From Branchiostoma floridae (taxonomy: Eukaryota > Chordata > Leptocardii > Amphioxiformes > Branchiostomatidae): a stretch of DNA of 64,000 bases. Made by a program: the position numbers and the translations under genes. Positions 46,735-56,278 of the stretch are shown in pieces. The notes under the pieces are model-generated. The model did not search any database. It was not told where the DNA came from and was given only the letters and a program-made list of their open reading frames with translations. Numbering within the stretch: the first letter of the stretch is position 1; every line of letters begins with the position of its first letter. Location: assembly GCF_000003815.2 (NCBI RefSeq), contig NC_049980.1:16887613-16951612 (forward strand). Reading direction: 5' to 3'.

Positions 46735-48410
46735 CAAACAAACAAATACAGAGAAAGAGAGGGGGGGGAGACTGCAGGGCGAAAGTAAATAACACCTTAA
46801 CATAACATCTTCGCTGTCCAATTGTACTCCGTCTCAAGTAATTTTCCATAGGAGATCGGCACGGTATTGTTCTACTGAATATGAAATACAGCAACTTGCA
46901 TTGCATTTTAAGCTACGAAAGTGGCACAGCCTTGAACGCAATGGTGTATCGATCCCAGCTGCTCCAGTTAAATATCCTCCATATTTACGCTCCAAACCCT
47001 TGAAATGTCGGGTACAATGATGAGTAATAAGATGCACAGGCACAAGCCGCAGGTGCGCAAAGGTTCAAGTAAATGCGATCCTTCAGTTTCTTTAACCATT
47101 AGCTTACCAATCGGTTCATAGAAACCGCTGATACGAAGACAAAAACAGAAAAAATCCAGAGTTCTATTTCTAAGTCATCTGTTCTTCGTACAGCCTTGTA
47201 GCTTTCGTATGAAAGGATGTACTTACTATAGCCCTTGGTGTCTTAGAAACCAACGTATCGTGATCATGATACCCTTGGTAAAGATGGGTTAAACCACTGC
47301 ACTTGAGAAAACACTTAAGGATACACTATTGACCTGGTTCATTCAGAAGCAGAGGACTACGCTTATCACCCTAGGCACGACCGGACGCATATTCCATGTC
47401 TCCGCACACAGTTTAAAGGTGAGTTGATTTTAGTTTCCCTGCCGATGTGCAAGGACATGTTCACTTGTAGACGAGTACTAGGTGCGGTTAAGATTTGTTA
47501 AGACAACAATGACGCGATTTGCATCTCCTAAAAGAGAGCTTCTAGAGTTGGAATTAATCGGGCCTGAACTCTGTGGGGTCATGTGGCGTAACTGTAGGGT
47601 ATTTACCCCAGAACCCAGAGGTCCATGGATCCTTTGTTCGAAAATACCATGGGACTCCGACTGCCTGCACCTACCTTAATACCTTTAATCTTTAGTACGT
47701 GAATATGATTGCGCTGCGATATGTTCCTAGCCCATCATGCACTCATCAAATGAACACCGAAATGAACGGCTGTGGCTCGTCGATAGAGGGCCCAAAGTAA
47801 CTAAGCATTTTCGGAAGTGTGTCAAAATTGCAGTCTTGTATTCAAAATAAGGGAATCATCAAGTCGTTCCGCCAAGGTAAAGTTATGAGATTAAGCCTGA
47901 CGGCGACGTGTCTCTGGTAATGAACAAAATGGACAGCTGGATGTATATAAGTGGCCCTCGTGCGTAATGAGGAAGGCTGAGCCGAGACGGTGTGAGGAAC
48001 GGGTGGTGTGTGTAGAGCTGCCTGTGACGTCGCCATGCATCATTGTTTCTTTGTAGGGATGACGTCATGGTTAGAAAGCTGGATAAATAAGACGCGAATA
48101 GCATTTTTGCCACTCTTTGTACATTTGTACCGATTTCGGCACTGATTCAGGGACATGTGAACAATTAAAACTGTGTTTGTATCGGTAAAAGTTGAGAGGA
48201 CTCAAAGTGAGTACAATGTTCTCTTCTTGTTGCTGATTGATGGATTTGTTATTTGGAACCAAAAACCACGGTTTTAATGAGATACTAAAGTAAACACTAG
48301 AAAAGACGAAGCTATTTGCGAATGATTGAAGCAGTCATTATAGGCCACTTCTTAAAGTGTTACCCTGAGAGCTTTGGACTTACGTTTCCCACTTAGTTTA
48401 AGGACACGAT
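46735..48410. other. Intergenic region upstream of the LINE relic
   Basis: No gene is recognised. A possible donor (AAAG|GTGAGT) at 47418-47419 on the plus strand could belong to a non-coding first exon of the otopetrin gene. Confidence 0.35.
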
Positions 48411-49240
48411 GAGATAGATAGATAGATAGATGGTTTATTGCGCAACAATTGTATCAGTGACAATGTATGGCAATGTATATACAATAAAAGGTACAGTCTA
48501 ACACTACATATATAAGTTATATTGCAATAATTTCGGTTACTACAATACTAGTGGAAAATACGGCAGGTATTACAATTTCGGTTACTACAATACTAGTGGA
48601 ATCTACGGTAGGTATTAAAGGGAACTATAACATACATCAGTTGGGTATATCTAAGCTACTAGCGACATAATATTTGTCAAAAGTTATTTAGGAATGGTAC
48701 AGTTTCTTTTTTGCATAGCGTGATAAATGTATTGACCTATGTACATAGATATAGAGTCATGACATGATAAGAGTATATTGAAAGTGTCATTACTTGTGTG
48801 TGGTAGAGACATATTTGACTTACATGTGATTGATTTCATTAACTTTTGTCTTTCTTCATTGTATGTAGGACAGGTCATAATGAAATGATACTCATCTTCA
48901 ATGCTGGTGTCATCTTGACATGAAGGACATAGTCTCTGATCTGTTGGTATTTTATGGTGGCGACCTTTTTCAATTTCGAGGCAATGTGCACTTATTCTTA
49001 GTTTGGTAATGCTGTTAACAAAGTTTTTGTTTTGAATAGATAAGAGGTAGTTTTCTATGCCAAACTGAGTTTTTATTTTAGAATATACTTTGAGTTTATT
49101 GTTGTTTCTTATTTTTTGTCTCCATTCAGAGAGGAATGCGTCCTTCATGCGTTCCTTAAATGTGTTTCCAAAATATTTGGCGTCAACAGTAGGATTGAGC
49201 CAAATATTTCGGAATCCATGTCGGCTTAGCATATCTTGAA
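48411..49240 (-). mobile_element. 5'-truncated LINE (non-LTR retrotransposon) relic, 3' end only
   Basis: A 182-codon frame (49232-48684) matches the region after the reverse transcriptase in LINE ORF2 proteins: the helical KLRISAHCLEIEKGR block and a zinc-knuckle-like CX2CX10HX4C (CPSC...H...C, followed by PTYNEER). A stop lies just upstream, so the RT and endonuclease are missing, as expected for 5' truncation. It is followed by about 250 bases of 3' UTR, AATAAA (48434-48439, minus) and a (TATC)n tail at about 48411-48431. A 45-bp tandem duplication lies in the UTR. Confidence 0.82.
48529..48618. repeat. 45-bp tandem duplication in the LINE 3' UTR
   Basis: AATTTCGGTTACTACAATAC starts at 48529 and again at 48574; the copies differ at a few positions (GGAAAATACGGCAGG against GGAATCTACGGTAGG). 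Confidence 0.9.
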
Positions 49241-49388
49241 CATGTCAACATGGGCAAACATCTAAGAAATGAGTCAACATAGTGAAGAATGTTCCTGTGT
49301 AGCCACACACGACCTCTAAAACTCAGGAAAACTGGTACACCGTATCCAACATCAATCCATTATTGCGAGTCTTTTTCTCTCTTTACAG

Positions 49389-49452
49389 AGGTCTGGGTTA
49401 TTCCTGTCTATCAATTTTGGACAAGACAGCTACAAGCTGATAGGAACGAACG
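49389..49452 (+). other. 5' UTR portion of the otopetrin first coding exon
   Basis: A polypyrimidine tract and CAG at 49388 precede AGGTCTGGG; the ATG follows 64 bases later. This implies a spliced leader whose first exon is not confidently located. Confidence 0.5.
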
Positions 49453-52400
49453 ATGCCTGCGATGTTGGACGCCCCGCTGAAGCCCTACCAGCACCATAAC
49501 GCCAGGAGGGTGGAGCCACGGCCAATAGAACAGCTGCAGAAGTCAAGAATATCCACCAGACCGCAACAGAACCTTCAAGACCAGGACATGATGTTTGAAC
49601 GGAACAAATCAGTCTATTCCAGAAGCCAACATGTCATTCCGACCGCTAACGGCATGGTGGAACGAAACAAGACTTATGCAAGGTACCAGAGAGAAAATCC
49701 TGTCCAGGACATGGCAGAACGTGCCAGTCAGGCTTCTTCGGTCTGCTCCGATAAGGAACTCTTCGCTTCTAGACGGAGCAGTGTGGTTAGCTCAAGGAGG
49801 TCCTCAGTTTCCGAGGAGTATTGTGGACAGGTAGGTGGCTTTATCTTAATTTTTGGAAGTTAATCTGTTTCTTCCTTTCGATTGTTTCCCTATAGGTATT
49901 TTTGGTGCTTTATATTAGGTGCTTTATGATACGTTGGTTAAACTACTAGTATGCTTACTACATTGAAAGTAGGCACCAGAACTTTCTCTCTTTCAGAAAT
50001 CAAATTAAGCCCTTCACATTTGTTTCACAGGTTGAGGAAGATAGGGAACCAACCCCAAATCAAAACACATTCCCTAACGGTACACTGGTAACAGAAGAGG
50101 ACGGTGCTGGGGGTGTTGAAGACACTGACAGCCCGTCAGACGACAAGTAAGTTTCATCTGCCTGTACTTGTGCCTATACAATATCTTCTTTGTCGCGTCA
50201 GCTACAATGGTAAAATGAAGGCACACTCACTCACAGGTCTAGTTGCACGTGGTGCGAGGACCTGACTTGGTCCACTTAGCTTCACCAGGAAAGGTGGAAT
50301 GATACGTTTCAAAATACCAGTAACGATTATACTCAGTTTATGCATACAAACCCACTGATTTCGAAAGCATACTGAAATTGACTTATCATAGAAGAGAGAA
50401 GACTTTAGCAAGACAGGATGTTACTTATTCGCGAAACTCTTGTTCCGTTCACAGGTGGATGTTGCTTCGCATGTTCGGAGTCCTGTATGGACTGTTGATG
50501 TTTGCTGTTGGCACCATGTTGCCCGCAGCCCAGCTCTTCTCGTCTGACATCTCCCAGGCAACCGTGGAGGCGTTCTACCTGTACCTGTTCCTGGTGGGCG
50601 CGCTGTGGATGGGCGCGGTGCATGCCTGCAGCATCATGGCTGCTCGCGGCGGACGAACTGTTGACAAGCCGGACTCAACCGTCAACACTTACCTAACAGG
50701 TGAGGCACGACTGAAGTATCCTTGAAGGAAATCTCAAGATTTCTGGACATTTTCTTTAAGCAAGAAAGCTTTGACAAATTTGAACGGTTGATCTATATGT
50801 TTTGACGCACATGTACTCGTTGTTTCAGGAGCAGCGTCCTTTTTCGGTTTCTGCACCATTCTAATTTCTGCGTTCAAGTTCGGCACGTATGTCTACTCCG
50901 ACGCCAACGACGACTCAGGCGGAGCTTGCGAAAACATCCTTCTGGCCGTGACACCTGTGTGTGAGGCGGTCTTCACTCTGCTCCTGGTGCACCACCTCTG
51001 GCACCACGCCTGGAGCAACAGGACACGTCGCGGCAAGCTTCACGTGCTGACAAGGTGGGCGTCGTTTTGTGGCTGATATTTCACTGCTAAGAAAATGTTC
51101 AAATTGCAGTTTCTGTGTCAAGTATATATGGTGTAGGCGTCTAATACTGTGGTGGTTCATTTTGCGTATTGAATAACGGTGTATCACAAATGAAATCATA
51201 ATGACGAAGGTCATTTTCGTGTCCTACAGTTTCGGGGTCATGCATACCGTTGCTACGTGCGGCTGCGCCTGGATACGCACCGTGATCATCGAGGCCTGGA
51301 TAGATGTAAAGCGTCTGACCCCCGACGACACGCCCAGCCTAGCACCCTCTACAGACGTGCCTGCGGCTTTCGGAGTCTCAAACTGCTCGTTCAACGGTTC
51401 TGGACTGCCGGTTGAATCTGTCACGACATTTGCATTGAACACCAGCAGCGCCACCCCAGCAGCAGTGGTGCGACGGTCTGTTGAAGACGAAGTCGAAGGT
51501 AAGAAAGAGAAAGAATATACTTAAAGTGTCGGGTGTCAAGTAATGGCATTGTCTTGAACATCTTGTACTTAAACAAGTCACATTGTGACTAATTATGATG
51601 CTTACTCATCTGTCCCCCTCAGTATTCAACATCACCGAAACAACAAATGCGGCCAATATGTCAGAGGCGTCTATGGACTGCCTGAGAGAAAGGGCGTTCT
51701 TGACCACGCTGGACCCCCTTCTGTATCCTAGCAACGTGGAGTTCTACATCCTCAGTGTTGGCCTTATTCTAATCCTTTGGAGCAAGATGGCGGAGGCGAA
51801 CGAGGTAGTGAGCCCTCCTCGACGATGGTCCATGGAGAAGTCTAACGGAGGAACCGTTCTGAGCTTCTTGCTGTTCGTCGTCACCATCTGTGTCATCGTG
51901 TTATACCACAACGACCCGAGCCCTGGCAGCGCTGCCTTCGTCGTCTACTACGCTCACAGAATCGTTCTTCTGCTGACAATGACGATAGCTTGTGTGTTCA
52001 CCTGCGTTCGGCGACGTCGTGCCGTGGAGAAAGGTGGGTGGACCCTTGACCCTGAGCGGGATAATCGACTGGGCATGATCATCATCCTACTGTGCGTGAC
52101 GACGATCTACTTCAGGGATCTACTCACCGCCGTGGCCGCCATCTTTCTGAACCAACCCGAGCTGATACCAGGAATAGTCCTGATGGAGGCACTTTTGGAT
52201 GTCGTCTTGGTAACGACGCAGTCTGCTGTCGTGCTGGACACGTTAAGCAGGATCCCGCCCACCGCTGAGTTCTGCCCGGATCTGACCCGACAAGCCGTCG
52301 TCTTCCTGGTTCTCTGCAACGCCAGCCTGTTTGTCATCTGCACTAACGACGCAAATGACCACGGGACAGACTTGGTTCAGATTGAGTACTTTGGTGTGAT

Positions 52401-52497
52401 CATGTGGTCCGTCCTTCGCAACATAGTACAGCCCTTTGTGATATTTCACCGATTCTATTGTTCTGTGTCCTTCATGGAAGTCTGGCTACGAGGCTAA
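49453..52497 (+). CDS. OTOP: Otopetrin-like proton channel (702 aa, six exons)
   Basis: Otopetrins are 12-TM proton-selective channels. Exons: 49453-49830, 50031-50146, 50455-50699, 50829-51054, 51230-51498, 51623-52497, all GT-AG and phase-consistent. Residues 1-165 are a hydrophilic, Ser/Arg-rich cytoplasmic N-terminus. TM1 is about 166-190 (RMFGVLYGLLMFAVGTMLPA), TM2 about 206-226 (YLYLFLVGALWMGAVHACSI), TM3 to TM5 within 246-345, including FGVMHTVATCGCAWI, which matches the FGLMHTLATNL signature. A 100-residue loop with N-glycosylation sequons (NCS, NGS, NTS, NIT, NMS) follows. TM6 to TM12 are in the last exon, with VVYYAHRIVLLL and the C-terminal otopetrin motif VIFHRFYCSVSFMEVW. A strong acceptor (CTCTTTACAG, exon from 49389) suggests an upstream non-coding exon. 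The start is the first ATG in the exon. Confidence 0.92.
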
Positions 52498-52846
52498 CAA
52501 CATATTCATGTGTCACAATCATTTGTATATCGGACGATATTTCTAACATTGACATGATGTACTTGGAGCTTGATTTTTCTGTTAATGTACATGTGATTCT
52601 TGACTGTTTTCATTTCTCTGTTTCTAAACCATGTACATAGTTTTTTTATATCTCCACGTTTTGAAAGTTAACTGAAAGTGGTTATGTTGTAACGTTATAT
52701 GCAAACCATCCAAATTTCAATTGTTGATATTTTTCAACCAACGGAGAAACCGATTTCAAAATAGAAAGAGACAGCTTGGATTTCTTCTAACCACCTTTAA
52801 TTTGTATATTTAATATCATCCATTAGCACAAGAAAATGCGAAGCAG

Positions 52847-52852
52847 AATAAA
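52847..52852 (+). promoter_or_regulatory. Polyadenylation signal of the otopetrin gene
   Basis: AATAAA about 350 bases after the stop codon, in an AT-rich 3' UTR. Confidence 0.6.
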
Positions 52853-53847
52853 AGCATGTAAAAAATCCCCAGAAATGATTAGCACCATGTTGCACAATCG
52901 TAACTGGTACACGTATCTTTATCTCATTGTGATCTCTCTACATCAGTCAGTCGATAATGAAGATTACTCAACCTATTGTGTTATTAGGCAATAACATAGT
53001 ACACAACATGTAGGACTGGTTCAAATACACGACTGGACATGACAAATTCCCTTTGTCAACCCACATGTCTCTCAATTCCATGTTTCAATACTATGGTATT
53101 GTTTTTGTCTCGCGAGAACTTACGAGGTGATAGAACTGAGTGTCTATCTTGCATTTCAAGGATATTTTAAGTTGAATTCAAAATGGGCAAATCTCATTTC
53201 TTGTACCCAGGTTGAAAAAAAAACATACAAGAGCAGTTCTGTTACATACAAACATGTCTTCATACATTGTACTATATAATCGCGTAAGGAATATTCTTCT
53301 CCCCTCGTCTCCATACAATCTTAAAGGAAAACACAACATAGTACACCAGTAACCTCGATAACATGCATTATCTCTACATCTACTCCATATGTGCACATCC
53401 GAGTATACTCCACCACCCCTCCCAACTTACAGCGCTATCTCCACTTAAAACTAAATCCAACTTTGTAACATCAAAATCTCCCTGCCCATTATCTACGACG
53501 TCTGACTATCTCTTCTTGAAAACACACCATGCTTGGCGGACCTGTGTATCTTCGTAAAGTACAATTCCGGAAGATGACTCAGTGGCTAATAAGCGAACAT
53601 TAAAAGTAGAAAATTAGAAAAGTAGAAGGACCATTCATAACTTGCTATCTCCTGACAAACTGTATTTAACTAGTCTTTGTAAGTTCATAGGGTGTTATTT
53701 ATTTTAGAATCATAAATGAAAAATTTTGAAGAGAGCAAGTGTTTCGTATTCAACAAAATCATATAACTACGAATAATCCAAATATTGTTTTGGGAAAGTG
53801 CCAAAATGCCAAGTGCTAACGTTATCAGATTCAAATATCAGTGAGAG
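52853..53847. other. Intergenic region
   Basis: AT-rich sequence; I see no gene, repeat or RNA. Confidence 0.5.
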
Positions 53848-54010
53848 AAAGGGTAGATGACCCCTTTCTGACGTCTATAGATATTTTTCACCCAAGATAA
53901 CCACCCTCTGTAATAAAAAAAGGGTAGATGACCCCTTTTCTGACTTTTACAGAAATTTCACTCCCTAGACAACTACTGTCAGTAATGGAAAGGGTAGACG
54001 ACCCCTTTAA
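53848..54010. repeat. Three direct repeats of about 70 bp with a quasi-palindromic core
   Basis: AAAGGGTAGATGACCCCTTT at 53848 and about 53919, and AAAGGGTAGACGACCCCTTT at about 53989. Each core can pair AAAGGG with CCCTTT. The sequence between the first two cores is similar to that between the second and third (TTTTTCACCCAAGATAAC against ATTTCACTCCCTAGACAAC). Confidence 0.82.
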
Positions 54011-54031
54011 TTTGTTGACTTTTCGGACAGT

Positions 54032-54259
54032 TTACACCCTCGATTCGTACATGTCAATGTCGTTCTGCAAACTCTCCATCTCTTCGACGGCTTTGATGCT
54101 CTCTTTGTGCCACGTGCTGCCAGGGCCACCGTTCATCAGGAAAGGCGAGTTGGAGTCCCTGTAAACGAGCGCAGGCGCGGGTCCAATGTTCCATCGTGCC
54201 ACAACAGTGGTTGTGAGTGTCCCTTCACCGTGTAAACCGTGTCCGACGCCATGCCCAAA
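54032..54259 (-). CDS. Orphan coding-like segment, possibly a terminal exon
   Basis: A 76-codon open stretch without a usable ATG, ending in a stop at 54032-54034. The second half reads like protein: APALVYRDSNSPFLMNGGPG, then KAVEEMESLQNDIDMYESRV. The lower boundary is the stop; an AG with a poor pyrimidine tract at about 54226 is the only candidate acceptor. It lies 0.8 kb downstream of the filament gene stop on the same strand, so it could be an alternative last exon, the last exon of an unseen gene, or a relic. I recognise no family. Confidence 0.25.
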   Translation of the reverse strand, partial: FGHGVGHGLHGEGTLTTTVVARWNIGPAPALVYRDSNSPFLMNGGPGSTWHKESIKAVEEMESLQNDIDMYESRV

Positions 54260-55080
54260 TCACCGACACCATAGGTTTCATATTCCGCTTTTCTAGACCA
54301 GTTAATGATTATTGGTGAATATTATTGAAAGTGTTAGTGTGTTCACAGGTAGCGAGGATTCTGATGTTGAAGTTATTTATGGTAGCAGCAGCAGAGGGAG
54401 TAACAGTAGATGTGGTAGCACCCGGTCAGTATTTGCAACATGTTAGACGTTGATGTCGAGGCCAGCACGTACAAGCTGTTGTACCGTTTCTCGTCTGGAA
54501 CAAGACACAGGGGACATTTTATACAGCCACTTAAGCTTGCTCCACCGATACACATAATAGGGCGCCTGCATTTTCTCTTAAACTCGTTTCCGTTCTACTT
54601 CAATAAGTTTTATAATTTTTTAACAGAGTGGTTTTATGATTGGACAAATTCCATATGACAATAACAATATGATTGGAAAAATATCTATTTGTATTTAGTT
54701 CATAATTCTTGTTACCAAAGACATAGAACATCATCGCTTCGCTGTTTTCATGAAGTCAATGTACTGTCCTTTACATGACAACATTGTTTCAGCGATAAAA
54801 TGTGTTTATGTGCGGCACAACAGTGCATGTGCGAAAATTACGGTACTGTGCAGAACAAAAGGAAAGGTCAACGTTATTCTCTGCTGTCACCAACAAATCA
54901 TAAAAAAGGTCATTGTCTCCTTTCCAGTTTCTTAAGTTTTTACCATGCTGAAGAGTTTTGTTAAGTGCTGTGCATTAAATTGCGCATTGCCTTAATCCTG
55001 TCAAATGTCCATTAAATTTGTCCATTAAACCAAGCTCGTGGTTAGGTAGTTAGTGTGGTAGGTTTGGAACGTTATATACG
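54260..55080. other. 3' flank of the intermediate filament gene
   Basis: No gene is recognised. No clear AATAAA for the filament transcript was found near the stop. Confidence 0.4.
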
Positions 55081-56278
55081 CTACACGGTCTCGTAGATCT
55101 CCACGTCCCAGTCCTGTCCCTCCTTCTTCTTGTGCTGAACCACAACCTTCCCGTCAGCCACGTCCATGGCCAGCTCGTCAGGGTCAGACAGGATGTACCC
55201 GTCTCCGCGGATCTACAGCAGGAAGTATTGTGTTGTCATAAAGGTGCATAGATCAGGCGACCAGTTGAGCGACCAAAATAGATTTGGCTGATCATTGGTT
55301 TTATGATTTAAGAACAACACGCGATGTAAAATGATGCTGTGAAAGACACCAAAGACATAAAACTTGATTTCGGTCTTTGTCTATGAAATTCGTTGAGCGA
55401 TCCGTCAAATTTCGGTCGCTCAGTGGTCGAAGTGAAAAAGGGGTGTCAGACAGAGGGGTTACCGTGGATTATAATTACTACGAATAAGCTTATTAAGATA
55501 ATTCTAAAGCTCTGCTCTTCTGACGGCCTGTGTGATCTCAATGGAAGGAAGGCACAGTAATGAGCATTTTGTATGGGGGATACTTACGATCCACTTTTGG
55601 TCTTGCTTGCCCGTTTTCTTGGCCACCTTCACAGCGCCTCCTGCCGTAGCCTCTGGGAGATGCAGTACTTGTCCGTTCTGTCTGTTTACCAGGAGACCAT
55701 CGGTGTAGGACCACAGTTGACTGTCACTGGAATTAAACAGAACATTGGAACGTATGTACCTCTTGGTTAATCTTCTAATTCAACATGCTTTGATTGTCCG
55801 AAACATTTTGTCCCCACGCGCACCCTTCAATTTTCTATTCAACCTGGACAATAAAAAACTGAAATGTCTCATGATCATTTTCAATGAAGTGTGATAGATA
55901 TATAAAGTGTAAGAACCTGCGAGGAGATTTCTTCCCTGCCAGGACTGCCTGGGGTCCATCAGGGCCGTTCTGCATCTCCAGGACGTCTTCTGAGTCACGG
56001 AATGACAGGAAAAACGTGCGGCCCTGAAACAAAAAATACACTTTCTTGTCCGCCTCTGAGAGGAAACAGTGAAAAATAAATCAAAACACGAAAACAAATT
56101 ACAGTGACAACTAGAAATGATAAAACTTACCTTGAGCAGCCCTGCGATGTTCTCACTCTGCACCGTCATGCGGATCACCCCAGTCTCCTCGATCTTCAGA
56201 TCCTCCTTACTGTCCTCCAGATCGTCCACGATCATGGATTGCCTGCTCCGGGAGTAACTCATGCGGGACGTATCCATT
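55081..56278 (-). CDS. Filament exons 7-10: tail linker and beta-trefoil
   Basis: Exon 7 (56278-56131) is a Ser/Arg then acidic linker ending SENIAGLLK in phase 0. Exons 8-10 encode the trefoil. Repeat 1 begins FFLSFRDSEDVLEM and ends DSQLW; repeat 2 begins GLLVNRQNGQVLHL and ends QDQKW; repeat 3 begins GYILSDPDELAMDV and ends GQDW. All three share the order beta-hairpin, Gly turn, (V)xxxKK, QxW. Only repeat 3 keeps an Asp at the usual sugar-contacting place (MDV), so lectin activity is uncertain. A general beta-trefoil of another class (fascin-like) is an alternative, but three QxW favour the R-type. Confidence 0.85.

Noticed and set aside
51201-51524. Otopetrin exon 5 read as a separate small gene
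   Set aside because: Splice sites and phases join it to exons 4 and 6; the MTKVIFVSYS start is intronic.
55081-56278. Tail interpreted as a lamin tail domain
   Set aside because: No lamin-tail Ig-fold signature is seen; instead three QxW repeats are present.
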